Assembly: GCF_003634705.1 (NCBI RefSeq)
Contig: NZ_RBWU01000006.1
Location: forward strand, 186,001 to 250,000
Origin: Actinomadura pelletieri DSM 43383
GTDB lineage: Bacteria > Actinomycetota > Actinomycetes > Streptosporangiales > Streptosporangiaceae
Direction: 5' to 3'
DNA: 64,000 nt
Numbering within the stretch: position 1 is the first letter of the stretch; each line of letters starts with the position of its first letter. The position numbers and the translations under genes were made by a program. Under the pieces are notes generated by a model that was not told the DNA's origin, made no database searches, and worked only from the letters and a program-made list of their open reading frames with translations. Of the stretch, positions 25,380 through 33,258 are shown one piece after another.

Positions 25380-25556
25380 ACCGAGTGGCGTAAGTCGTCT
25401 CACAGCGGCACGGGCGCGCAGTCCGATTGTGTGGAGATGGCGGCCCTCCCCGGCGCGGTCGGCATCCGCGACAGCAAGGCTCCGGATGGGCCGAGGTTCG
25501 CTCTCCCGGCGTCCGCCGCGCGTGAGTTGCTGACTCGTATCAAGCGGGAGACCTAG
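25377..25556 (+). CDS. DUF397 protein, copy 3
   Basis: A 59-residue protein (MTEWRKSSHSGTGAQSDC..., VGIRDSKAPDGPRFALP, ending LLTRIKRET). ATG at 25377 lies in the same ATGA context as copy 1, but the regulator before it is reduced to a remnant. All DUF397 landmarks (WRKSSxS, CVE, RDSK, P) are kept, so it may still be made. A terminator-like hairpin follows 25 bases after the stop. Confidence 0.9.
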   Translation: MTEWRKSSHSGTGAQSDCVEMAALPGAVGIRDSKAPDGPRFALPASAARELLTRIKRET

Positions 25557-25581
25557 GCACGGTGTAACACTCGCACGCCAG

Positions 25582-25613
25582 GGCCCCGCCGGTGACTCTG
25601 TCTGGGCGGGGCC
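25582..25613 (+). terminator. Hairpin terminator after DUF397 array
   Basis: GGCCCCGCC (25582-25590) pairs with GGCGGGGCC (25605-25613) across a 14-base loop, just downstream of the last DUF397 gene. Confidence 0.7.
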
Positions 25614-25805
25614 TCGTCATCCCTGCCGGACTGTCCGGCACTCATGCGGTAGGTCTGCGCGGGGGCTGCCTCGGGTTGCGCGGTGCGGTACGTGCGACCG
25701 ACCACGCACCCGGTCCCCGCGGCTCGGATACCAACTACCGTTCGCGATGCGGGTGGCGGTGGGGAGCTCTGCTTCGCGGGGGTTGGTCGTTGACGGCTGG
25801 GATTC

Positions 25806-26315
25806 TTAGGCGGGGAAGTTGTAGGTGGTGTGGGTGAAGGTGCCCTTGCCGAAGGCGAGGATCTTGGTCGGGTGCACGGCGAAGACCAGGGCTGTTTCGG
25901 AGGCTTCGTGAGAGAAGCCGGTGTCGGTGGGGTGGAATTGCCATTGGCCGTCCCACTTTGTTGCCCATACAGTGGCTAGGCGTTCGAGGGTGGGGCGGTC
26001 GGTGATGCGGTGGGTCTCGCCTTCGACCATGACGTCCAGGCCCTCGTTCCAGGTGTTGCAGCCGGTGGTCAGGACGACGTGGGGATTTGTGGTCAGGTTG
26101 TGCGCCTTCTGCTCGCCGGGGCCGGTGCAGAAGTGAAGGGCGTCGTCTAGCCAGACGGCGACCAAGGGTGTGACGTGGGGGTGTCCGTTCGCGCGGACGG
26201 TTGTGATCCAGAACAGTTGCGCGTTCTCCAGTGTTTCGCGTGTGGTCGCCCAGGGGGTGGCTTGTGCGTCGGGGTCGCTGAACCGAGGGTCCAGGGTGGG
26301 TGTCGGGTCGGACAT
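25806..26315 (-). CDS. Pyridoxamine 5'-phosphate oxidase-family flavin/F420-binding protein
   Basis: A 169-residue split-barrel protein of the PPOX superfamily. The opening (ETLENAQLFWITTVRANGHPHVTPLVAVWLDDALHFCTGPGEQKAHNLTTNPHVVLTTG) is typical of actinobacterial PPOX-class F420- or FMN-dependent enzymes. The C-terminal part includes TKWDGQWQFHP and ends TKILAFGKGTFTHTTYNFPA, the usual 'rW' cofactor-proximal end. The substrate is unknown. It is divergent from the MTHFR-like gene. Confidence 0.85.
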   Translation of the reverse strand: MSDPTPTLDPRFSDPDAQATPWATTRETLENAQLFWITTVRANGHPHVTPLVAVWLDDALHFCTGPGEQKAHNLTTNPHVVLTTGCNTWNEGLDVMVEGETHRITDRPTLERLATVWATKWDGQWQFHPTDTGFSHEASETALVFAVHPTKILAFGKGTFTHTTYNFPA

Positions 26316-26503
26316 GGCACTCCTGAGTGGTGATTTGGCCGATGTCCGACGGGGTGTGGGTCGGACGCCTTTGCGGTGTAGAAGAGCGTGACCTGCATAG
26401 CATCTCGGAGGAGGGGGTGATCAGGCCTGCTCTTCGGGGGTGTGGTGGTCACGTTTTTTTGGTTGCGAGGGACGGGGGCGGACACGCCCGGTACGGTCGG
26501 GGG

Positions 26504-27265
26504 ATGGGATTTGAGGTGGTGTGTGAGGTTGAGCCGCCCACGCGGCCGGATTTGACGCGGGTGCGGCATCAGATCGGGGTGTTGAGTCCGGTGGCGGACT
26601 CGTTTCTCATTCCGGACAACCACATTGGGCGGGCGACTGTTTCCAGTGTGGCGGTGGCGCATGAGGTGCAGGCGATGGGGGCGCGGGGGATCGCTTGTTT
26701 GAACTCGCGTGATCGTAATCTTCTGGGGTTTCGTCGGGATCTGTTGACGGCTGCTGCGTATGGGGTTGAGCGGTTTCTGTTTGTATATGGGGATAAGCCG
26801 TCTGTGGGGGGACGGACCAGTGAGTTGACCGTTCGGGCGATGATGGATGAGGCTCGGGACGCTGTTTTTCCTGGGTGTGAGCCGTTTCAGGTTGGTGTGG
26901 CGGCCGGGCTGCGGAAGGTGCCGGAGTGGAAGCGGGCGGCCGACTTCATGTTCGTGCAGGTCAGTTATTCGATGGAGAAGCTGCTGCGGTGGCGGGAGAG
27001 TGTTGGGGTGGACGGGCCCGTGTACGCGGGTGTGATGGTGTTGGCCAGTGCGGGCATGGCCCGGAGACTGGCGGGGGCCATTCCGGATATCGAGATTCCC
27101 GAGGAGCTCGTCAACGCCGTCGAGCGGGATCGGGCTGCGGGGGTCGCGGCGGCGTGTGAGCAGGTGCTCGCCATTCGGGACAGTGGCGCGTTCGACGGGG
27201 TGCATTTGGTGCCGGTGAGCCGGTATCGGGAGGTCGCCGCTGTTTTGGAACGCGAGCTGGGCTAG
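26504..27265 (+). CDS. Methylenetetrahydrofolate reductase-like protein
   Basis: A 253-residue TIM-barrel protein related to MetF. It starts MGFEVVCEVEPPTRPDLTRVR (cf. the FExxPP opening of MetF) and has SFLIPDNHIGRATVSSVAVAHEVQAMGARGIACLNSRDRN and the ADFMFVQVSYSMEKLLRW region matching MetF strand signatures. It is shorter than MetF (about 290-300 residues) and may act on another C1 carrier. ATG 26504 is chosen; the upstream frame has no ribosome site. Codon use is unusual: G/T-ending codons are much more frequent than in neighbours, in a stretch where the plus strand is G/T-rich. Its last codon and stop overlap the convergent regulator gene by 4 bases. Confidence 0.75.
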   Translation: MGFEVVCEVEPPTRPDLTRVRHQIGVLSPVADSFLIPDNHIGRATVSSVAVAHEVQAMGARGIACLNSRDRNLLGFRRDLLTAAAYGVERFLFVYGDKPSVGGRTSELTVRAMMDEARDAVFPGCEPFQVGVAAGLRKVPEWKRAADFMFVQVSYSMEKLLRWRESVGVDGPVYAGVMVLASAGMARRLAGAIPDIEIPEELVNAVERDRAAGVAAACEQVLAIRDSGAFDGVHLVPVSRYREVAAVLERELG

Positions 27266-27873
27266 AGCAGGTTCTGGTCGCGGGCGTAGAGGGCGGCCTG
27301 GGTGCGGTCGCGTAGGCCCAGGCGTTGCAGGATGCGGGAGATGTGGTTCTTGACCGTGCCTTCGCTGAGGTAGAGGCGTGCGGCGATCTCCTTGTTGGTG
27401 GCGCCTCCGGCGATCAGGCGCAGTACCTCCGTTTCGCGGGGGGTGAGGACGCCCGGGTCGGGGAGGGCGGCGGCGAGGCGGCGGGTGATCGTGGAGTCGA
27501 GTTGGGTGATGCCGGAGGCGGCCAGGCGGGCGGCGGCGGCCAGTTCGGCGGCCGGGAGGTTCTTGAGGAGGTAGCCCGCCGCTCCGGCCCGCATGGCCTG
27601 GACGACGTACTCGTCGTCGTCGAAGGTTGTGAGCATCACGACCTTGCAGGACGGGTGGCGGGCGAGGATCTGCGTGGTGGCGGTGACACCGTCCATGCCG
27701 GGCATGCGGACGTCCATCAGGACGACGTCGGCGGACGCGGACGCGTCCAGGGCGGTGGCCCCGTCCGCGGCGGTGCCGATCACCTCGATGCCGGGTTGGA
27801 TGCCTAGGAGTGACGCGATGCCCTCGCGGACGAGTTCCTGGTCGTCCACGACGAGGACGCGGACGGGCCTCAC
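27262..27873 (-). CDS. NarL/LuxR-family response regulator
   Basis: A 203-residue two-component regulator. The receiver domain opens VRVLVVDDQELVREG with the acidic pocket and the phosphoacceptor Asp in ADVVLMDVRMPGMDG, and Lys in GYLLKNLP. The C-terminal LuxR HTH reads LTPRETEVLRLIAGGATNKEIAARLYLSEGTVKNHISRIL. The GTG start at 27873 overlaps the kinase stop (GTGA), so it is the second gene of the pair. The longer frame upstream is a shadow of the kinase. Confidence 0.95.
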   Translation of the reverse strand: MRPVRVLVVDDQELVREGIASLLGIQPGIEVIGTAADGATALDASASADVVLMDVRMPGMDGVTATTQILARHPSCKVVMLTTFDDDEYVVQAMRAGAAGYLLKNLPAAELAAAARLAASGITQLDSTITRRLAAALPDPGVLTPRETEVLRLIAGGATNKEIAARLYLSEGTVKNHISRILQRLGLRDRTQAALYARDQNLL

Positions 27874-28958
27874 CACGGCACCTGGATCGAGATCGTCGTT
27901 CCGGCGGAGGTGCTTGCCAGGTCTAGGTGGCCGTTCAGGGCCGCGATGCGTTCGCGCATGCCGCGCAGACCGAACCCTTCGCGCAGGTCGAAGCCGTGGC
28001 CGTCGTCGGTGACGGTCAGGCTCGCGCCCGAGTTCTCGTAGGAGAGGGACAGGCGGACGTTGGTCGCGCCGGAGTGGCGGCACGCGTTGGTGAGGGCCTC
28101 CTGTGCGGCGCGGTACAGCGCGTGGAGGGGGGTCAACGGGCGGCCGTCCTCGTCGCCGGTCACGTCCAGGCTGACGGTGAGGCGGTCGTTGTTGAGGTGG
28201 TCGATCAGTTCGGTGAGGGCGTCGGTGAGCCGGAAGGGGCGTTGTCCGAGGGCTCGGACCGAATGCCTGACCTCGGTCAGGGCCTGGTTCGCCGACCAGC
28301 GGGCGCTGGCGACGGCGTTTTGGGTGCTGTTCGGGTCGAGGTCGGCGAACGCGGTGGCCTTCTCCAACTGGACGGCGATCGCGGTGAGGTGGTGGCCGAG
28401 GCTGTCGTGGATCTCGCGGGCGAGCCGATTGCGTTCCTGGGCGGCCGACAGCGCCTCGACCTCGCACAGGGTCGCTTCGAGGCGGACGCGGGCCTCCCGC
28501 TCGCGGACGGCTACCGCCGCCATCGTGATCGCCAGGACGATGCCGAGCGCGAACATCACGACGTCGGACACGCGCTCCGCATTGGTCTGCCAGTTCGGGA
28601 TGGTGAGGCTGAAGAGCAGCGGCAGTGCGGTGATGCAGCCTGTGCCGAGGATGATCGCGGTGCGGGGGCCGAGGGTGAAGTACGCGGTGAACGGGACGAG
28701 GACGATCAGGGCGCGCGAGATGCCCGAGTCGTCCAGCGTGTTGACGGCGATATAGAGCGCGGCCTGGACGAGGAGGAGCGCGGGCGCGGGGATGTGGCGG
28801 TCTATGAAGTCGAGGCCGATGAGGAGGAGCAGGAGCGCGGTGAAGCCCGCGAGGTGGAGTGACGGGCCGTCGTCCACGAGGGCGTAGTACGCGCCGCCGA
28901 CCAGTACCGCCAGGCAGAGGAGGGGCGACACCCACGGCACCGGGCGCGTCGAGGACAT
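27870..28958 (-). CDS. Sensor histidine kinase, HisKA_3 (NarX/DesK-like)
   Basis: A 362-residue membrane kinase. About five to six hydrophobic segments occupy residues 1-145, without a large extracellular domain. The HisKA_3 phosphorylation motif is AQERNRLAREIHDSLGHHLTAIAVQLEKA, and the HATPase_c domain has GATNVRLSLSYENSGASLTVTDDGHGFD and GFGLRGMRERIAALNG. It is cotranscribed with the NarL-type regulator. The signal is unknown. Confidence 0.94.
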   Translation of the reverse strand: MSSTRPVPWVSPLLCLAVLVGGAYYALVDDGPSLHLAGFTALLLLLIGLDFIDRHIPAPALLLVQAALYIAVNTLDDSGISRALIVLVPFTAYFTLGPRTAIILGTGCITALPLLFSLTIPNWQTNAERVSDVVMFALGIVLAITMAAVAVREREARVRLEATLCEVEALSAAQERNRLAREIHDSLGHHLTAIAVQLEKATAFADLDPNSTQNAVASARWSANQALTEVRHSVRALGQRPFRLTDALTELIDHLNNDRLTVSLDVTGDEDGRPLTPLHALYRAAQEALTNACRHSGATNVRLSLSYENSGASLTVTDDGHGFDLREGFGLRGMRERIAALNGHLDLASTSAGTTISIQVPW

Positions 28959-29121
28959 GGACGGAGATTACGCGGGGCGCGGACCGCCCGACCACCGGCA
29001 CGGTGAAAACAGGCCGAAGGTCATGTGCCGTTCGGAGGGGGCGAGTTCGGCCGTTTCGCACTTACCCGCGAAAGGCGGCGCTTATTACGGTGCGTGAATT
29101 CCCTCACGGAAGGTGTTCGAC

Positions 29122-30405
29122 ATGTTGCGTGCCCTGGCGCTTGTTCCCGCTCTGGTGGCGTCACTGGCCGTTCCGGTCTCGGCGGATACGGGTTGTGGAG
29201 AGAAAGGGCTGCGGGTTCCCGGGGCTGCCCGGTCTGCTGCCGTGTGTCTGACTGATCTGACGACGGCCGGGACGGTCCCGGGCGGGCACACCGATCCGGC
29301 GGACTGGGCGGGGTTGGAGGCGCCCGGGACGGTCAATCCGTCGGGTGTTCCCGGAATCCAGATCGACGGCTATTTCCCTGACTCGTCCAAGACCAACGTC
29401 ACGCATGGGTGGAATCACGACTCGCAGTTCGTCATCCGGCTGCCTCGGCGTTGGAACGGGGGGCTGGTCGTGAGCGGTCCACCAGGAGTCCGGGAGCAGT
29501 ACGCCAACGACCGGATCATCGGTGACCATGTCCTGGCCAGGGGATACGCGTTCGCGGCTACGGACAAGGGCAACACCGGGTCCACCATCTACAAGGACGG
29601 GCGCCGACCGGGTGACGCCATCCAGGAATGGCACTGGCGGCTGGCCGAGTTGACGCGGGCGGCCAAGCGTGTCGCGGCGCAGAGGTACGGTCGTCCGCCG
29701 CGCCACACGTATGTCGCGGGACTGTCCGCCGGGGGTTATCTCGTTCGGGGACAGCTCGAACGGTTCCCGTCGCTGTACAGCGGAGGCGTCGACTGGAATG
29801 CGTTGTTCTTCGCGGCTGAAGGGCCCAGTCTGCTGACGACACTGCCGCCTGCGCTGCGCGCCTATCCTCGGTACGCGGCGGGCAAGCCGGGGGCGCGTGA
29901 GGAGATGCTCGCCGCCGGATATCCGGCGGGGTCGGAGCCGCTCTGGGAGTACCACCACAAGAATCTGTGGGACTTCCTGCAGCGGATCGTCCGGGAGGAG
30001 CTGGACCCGTCCTATGACGGTCCCGGGGAGGCGGGAACGCCGTTCTGCCAGGAGGGTTCGGGCGCGGGATGCGACACCGACTATCGCTATGAGTCACGTC
30101 CGCGGGAGGTGCACGCAGCCGTCCGGCGGGTGTCGTTGACCGGGCGGATCGCCCGTCCGCTGATCAGCGTCCAGGGCACGCTCGACGTTCTGACGCCGAG
30201 CAGTGAGTACGGCGACGTGTACGCCGGGATGGTCCGGAAGGCGGGACGGGAGAAGCTGCACCGGTACTACCGAGTGCCCGGCGGCACGCACACCGATGGG
30301 CTGAGCGGCGCGTTTCCCGGGCTCGTCCGGCCGATGCAGTCCGACTTCCTGACCGCGTTCGACCGGCTGGTCGCGTGGACGCAGCGTGGCGTCCGTCCGG
30401 AGTGA
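29122..30405 (+). CDS. Secreted alpha/beta hydrolase (tannase / 3-hydroxybutyrate-oligomer-hydrolase-like)
   Basis: A 427-residue secreted enzyme. A Sec signal peptide covers residues 1-21 (MLRALALVPALVASLAVPVSA). The nucleophile elbow is GLSAGG with Ser202; a late Asp (GTLDVLTP) and His (GGTHTDG) complete a plausible triad. Sequence around WNGGLVVSGPPGVREQYANDRIIGDHVLARGYAFAATDKGN resembles secreted esterases related to tannase and to 3HB-oligomer hydrolases. ATG 29122 is chosen over GTG 29113, which would lie inside the GGAAGG ribosome site. The substrate is unresolved. Confidence 0.8.
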   Translation: MLRALALVPALVASLAVPVSADTGCGEKGLRVPGAARSAAVCLTDLTTAGTVPGGHTDPADWAGLEAPGTVNPSGVPGIQIDGYFPDSSKTNVTHGWNHDSQFVIRLPRRWNGGLVVSGPPGVREQYANDRIIGDHVLARGYAFAATDKGNTGSTIYKDGRRPGDAIQEWHWRLAELTRAAKRVAAQRYGRPPRHTYVAGLSAGGYLVRGQLERFPSLYSGGVDWNALFFAAEGPSLLTTLPPALRAYPRYAAGKPGAREEMLAAGYPAGSEPLWEYHHKNLWDFLQRIVREELDPSYDGPGEAGTPFCQEGSGAGCDTDYRYESRPREVHAAVRRVSLTGRIARPLISVQGTLDVLTPSSEYGDVYAGMVRKAGREKLHRYYRVPGGTHTDGLSGAFPGLVRPMQSDFLTAFDRLVAWTQRGVRPE

Positions 30406-30776
30406 TCGGGTTGAAACGGTCAGTACGGCAGGAGGCGGCCAGATGGGGTCCGAAGGTCGGGTGGGCTCGGTTGACGCGGGGGTCTGGGGCGTTTGATGAG
30501 CTGCTGCCGTGCCATGTTGATCATCTCCCCTCGCCGGGCCCGGATGTAACCCGGCGATTCGAGCCGATGTCGCCGCCGCACTAGGTAGGACGCCCGCACC
30601 GCATGCGAGGTTCGCTGAGCTTATGCGACAAACTCTGCCTTTTCGACCGATTTTCAAACCATGATCGTCGCGTTGCGTGGCCGGACGGGCGCGCAGGGCT
30701 CTGGCCAGGGCGGACCCGTGCGAAGCGATCAGGAATCGAGAAGCGGCCGGATCAGGCCGCGCCTAGCGTGAACCGC
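30406..30776. other. Intergenic region, no feature seen
   Basis: 371 bases between the hydrolase and the glyoxalase-like gene. Bases 30620-30670 are relatively AT-rich and probably hold the promoter of the next gene. No hairpin, RNA or coding signal is recognised. Confidence 0.6.
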
Positions 30777-31172
30777 ATGAACACGAAACTGAAGGTGAGC
30801 GCCATAATGCTCGGCGTCGCGGACGTGGCCCGCGCCAAGAAGTTCTACGCCGAGGGGCTGGGCTGCGAGATCGTCCAGGACTACGGCGACTACGTGAAGT
30901 GCGACCTCGGCGACGGGTCCTCGGCGCTGGTCCTCTACCGGTGGGAGGCGGCGGCGCAGGACGCGGACGTCTCCGCGGAGGGCTCGGGGTTCCGTGGCTG
31001 CTCGTTCCACTTCGTCACCGACTCCAAGGACGCGGTGGACGAGGTCATCCGCGCCGCGGTGGCCGCCGGAGGCGCCGTCGTCAAGGAGGCGGCGGCGGTC
31101 GAGTGGGGCGGGTACTCCGGCTACTTCCGCGACCCTGACGGCCATCTGTGGAAGGTCGCCACCGGCGCCTGA
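30777..31172 (+). CDS. Glyoxalase/bleomycin-resistance (VOC) family protein
   Basis: A 131-residue single-domain pair of betaalphabetabetabeta units. The opening is MNTKLKVSAIMLGVADVARAKKFYAEGLGCEIVQDYGDYVKCDLGD, and the typical VOC ending is WGGYSGYFRDPDGHLWKVA, with the metal-site Glu/His positions only partly conserved. The enzyme activity is unknown. An upstream in-frame extension has no coding character; ATG 30777 is used. Confidence 0.88.
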   Translation: MNTKLKVSAIMLGVADVARAKKFYAEGLGCEIVQDYGDYVKCDLGDGSSALVLYRWEAAAQDADVSAEGSGFRGCSFHFVTDSKDAVDEVIRAAVAAGGAVVKEAAAVEWGGYSGYFRDPDGHLWKVATGA

Positions 31173-31178
31173 AACTTC

Positions 31179-31214
31179 GACGGGTCCGCCGTCCGAGCGT
31201 TCGGCGGGCCCGTC
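31179..31214 (+). terminator. Hairpin terminator after VOC gene
   Basis: GACGGGTCCGCCG (31179-31191) pairs with CGGCGGGCCCGTC (31202-31214), with one G-T wobble and a 10-base loop, directly after the gene. Confidence 0.65.
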
Positions 31215-31224
31215 CGGAGGAACC

Positions 31225-31241
31225 TACCGGCCGTTCGGTCA
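31225..31241. promoter_or_regulatory. Putative TetR-type operator
   Basis: TACCGGCCGTTCGGTCA carries the ACCG-N6-CGGT dyad typical of TetR-family sites with A/TACCGxxCGGT arms. It lies 22 bases before the TetR gene start, so autoregulation is likely. Confidence 0.45.
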
Positions 31242-31262
31242 GAGGGCGGCGGCGCTGCGATA

Positions 31263-31898
31263 ATGGCGACCGTGAACAATGTGCGCGACGGGCGGGCGAC
31301 CCGGCGAGGACGGCCCGGCTACGACAGGGAGTCGCTGCTGCGCGTCGCCGTCAAGGTGTTCAACGAGCGCGGCTATGACGGCACCAGTATGGACGAACTG
31401 GCCAAGCGCCTCGGCATCAGCAAATCGGCGATCTACTACCACGTGTCCGGCAAGGACGAGTTGCTGAGGCTCGCCGTCGACCGCGCGCTCGACGGGCTGT
31501 TCGCCGCCGCCGACGAGGCCGCCGCCGTGGAGGGGCGCGCGATCGACCGGCTGGAACACCTGGTCAGGGCCAGCGTCGCCGTCCTCGTCGCGGAACAGCC
31601 GTTCGTCACCCTGCTGCTGCGGGTGCGTGGCAACACCGCCGTGGAGAAGCGGGCGCTGGCGCGGCGGCGGGAGTTCGACCGGCTGGTGGCGGGGCTGGTC
31701 GAGCAGGCCGAGGCGGACGGCGACATCCGTCCCGACATCGACCCGGCGATCACGGCACGGTTGCTGTTCGGCCTGGTCAACTCGCTGATCGAGTGGTACA
31801 GGCCGCGGCGTGGCGGAGCGGGCGCGGACGAGATCGCCGACGCGCTGTGCAAGGTCGCGTTCGACGGGCTGCGCCGCCGCGCCGCTACAGGTGGGTGA
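31263..31898 (+). CDS. TetR-family transcriptional regulator
   Basis: A 211-residue repressor-type protein. The N-terminal HTH is clear: LLRVAVKVFNERGYDGTSMDELAKRLGISKSAIYYHVSGKDELLRLAVDRAL. The C-terminal domain is all-helical (LFGLVNSLIEWYRPRRGG). The 3' end overlaps the convergent E2 gene by 14 bases. Targets may include the adjacent 2-oxoacid dehydrogenase operon or the VOC gene; this is inference from proximity only. Confidence 0.92.
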   Translation: MATVNNVRDGRATRRGRPGYDRESLLRVAVKVFNERGYDGTSMDELAKRLGISKSAIYYHVSGKDELLRLAVDRALDGLFAAADEAAAVEGRAIDRLEHLVRASVAVLVAEQPFVTLLLRVRGNTAVEKRALARRREFDRLVAGLVEQAEADGDIRPDIDPAITARLLFGLVNSLIEWYRPRRGGAGADEIADALCKVAFDGLRRRAATGG

Positions 31899-33258
31899 CG
31901 AGCGTCTCGGGACGCTCCACGCAGTCGGCGACGAAACGGAGGAACCCTCCGGCCACCGCGCCGTCGCAGACCCGATGGTCGAAGGTCAACGACAACTGGG
32001 TGATCTTGCGTGACCGGACCTTTCCCTTGTGCGTCCAGGGCCGGTCGGCGATCCGGCCGACGCCGAGCATCGCGGCCTCCGGATGGTTGATGATCGGGGT
32101 GGAGCCGTCCACGCCGAACACGCCGTAGTTGTTGAGCGTGAACGTGCCGCCGGTGAGGTCGTCCGGTGACAACCGGCCGTCGCGGGCCGCGCCGGTCAAC
32201 CGCTTCAGCTCGGCGGCGAGTTCCGCCAGCGTCAGGCGGTGCGCGTCGCGGACGATCGGCACCATGAGGCCCCGGTCGGTCTGCGCGGCGAACCCGAGAT
32301 TGACCTGCGGCACCTGGACGATCTCGTGGCGTTCGACGTCCACATGGGCGTTGAGCTCGGGGAATCGGCGGAGCCCCGCCACGCAGATCCGGGCGAACAG
32401 GGCGAGCATCCCGACGGCCGCGTCCGGGTCGGTGCGCTGGATGTTCCTCCTGAGTTTCAGCAGGCGGGTGGCGTCCGCGTCGACCCAGGTGGTGGCGTCC
32501 GGGATCTCGCGGCGGCTGCGGGTCACCCGGTCCGCCGTCGTCCGGCGCACCCCCCTGAGCGGGATGCGCACCACGTCCGCGCCTTCTCCCGGGGACGTTG
32601 TCGCGGCGGCGGCCTCCTCGCGGGCCCTTTCGATGGCCGCCTCGACGTCCTTGCGGAGAATGACGCCCCCCGGGCCGCTCGGCACGAGCGCGGCGAGATC
32701 GACACCGTGCTCCCTGGCCAGACGCCGCACCACCGGGGAGATGACGCGCGCTGTTCCCGCCCGTGAGGTCTCCACCCGTGGTGTCTCTGCCCGTGGTATT
32801 TCGGTGCGTGTACTTCCAGAGCGTGAGGCTTCCGGACGGGAAGTCTCAGAGTGTGGAGTCTCCGGGCGTGGAGTTTCTGGGTGTGGGGATCTGGAGAGAC
32901 GGGTGGCGGCGCGGCGGGAGCGGCGGGTCGTGCTTGTTCCGTAGCCGACGAGGACGTTGCCGGATCCGGCCCGTTCCTCCTCCCGGTACCGCTCGGCGGC
33001 CTCCGTCCCGGCGGGCTTCGGGGCGGTCACCGCGATGAGGGGCGCGCCCACGTTCACGACCGTCCCCGCCTCGCCGTACAGCCGCGTCACGGTGCCGGCG
33101 ATCGGGACGGGCACCTCCACGGCCGCCTTCGCGGTCTCCACCTCGACGACGGACTGGTCGACGGTCACGACGTCCCCGACCGACACCTTCCATTCGACGA
33201 TCTCCGCCTCGGTGAGCCCCTCACCCAGGTCCGGCAGCCGAAAGATCGATTCGCTCAT
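31885..33258 (-). CDS. bkdC: 2-oxoacid dehydrogenase E2 (dihydrolipoyl acyltransferase), branched-chain type
   Basis: A 457-residue E2. The lipoyl domain (residues 1-78) has Lys44 in VEVETAKAAVEVP; the usual ETDKA is ETAKA here. A long Pro/Thr/Glu linker (about 110-170) contains a 5-residue repeat. The E1/E3-binding domain follows (ISPVVRRLAREHGVDLAALVPSGPGGVILRKDVEAAI), then the catalytic domain ending with the active-site motif H428-R-V-C-D432-G. It transfers acyl groups to CoA inside the multienzyme core. It is ATGA-coupled to E1-beta. No E3 gene is present here. Branched-chain assignment rests on gene order, E1 type and the divergent Lrp regulator. Confidence 0.9.
   Translation of the reverse strand: MSESIFRLPDLGEGLTEAEIVEWKVSVGDVVTVDQSVVEVETAKAAVEVPVPIAGTVTRLYGEAGTVVNVGAPLIAVTAPKPAGTEAAERYREEERAGSGNVLVGYGTSTTRRSRRAATRLSRSPHPETPRPETPHSETSRPEASRSGSTRTEIPRAETPRVETSRAGTARVISPVVRRLAREHGVDLAALVPSGPGGVILRKDVEAAIERAREEAAAATTSPGEGADVVRIPLRGVRRTTADRVTRSRREIPDATTWVDADATRLLKLRRNIQRTDPDAAVGMLALFARICVAGLRRFPELNAHVDVERHEIVQVPQVNLGFAAQTDRGLMVPIVRDAHRLTLAELAAELKRLTGAARDGRLSPDDLTGGTFTLNNYGVFGVDGSTPIINHPEAAMLGVGRIADRPWTHKGKVRSRKITQLSLTFDHRVCDGAVAGGFLRFVADCVERPETLVTHL
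32749..32883 (-). repeat. 15-bp degenerate tandem repeat in the E2 linker
   Basis: About nine 15-base units encode the pentad R-x-E-T-P/S (RPETP, HSETS, RPEAS, RTEIP, RAETP, RVETS) in residues 126-170 of the E2 protein. It forms a flexible interdomain linker, longer and more regular than the usual Ala/Pro linker. Confidence 0.8.

Noticed and set aside
24759..25556. CRISPR or direct-repeat array in the DUF397 region
   Set aside because: The similarity is between paralogous small genes and their spacers; there are no short identical repeats with unique spacers.
22604..25805. Replication origin suggested by the skew change
   Set aside because: No dnaA, dnaN or gyrB gene and no cluster of DnaA boxes was seen, so the skew is reported only as an observation.
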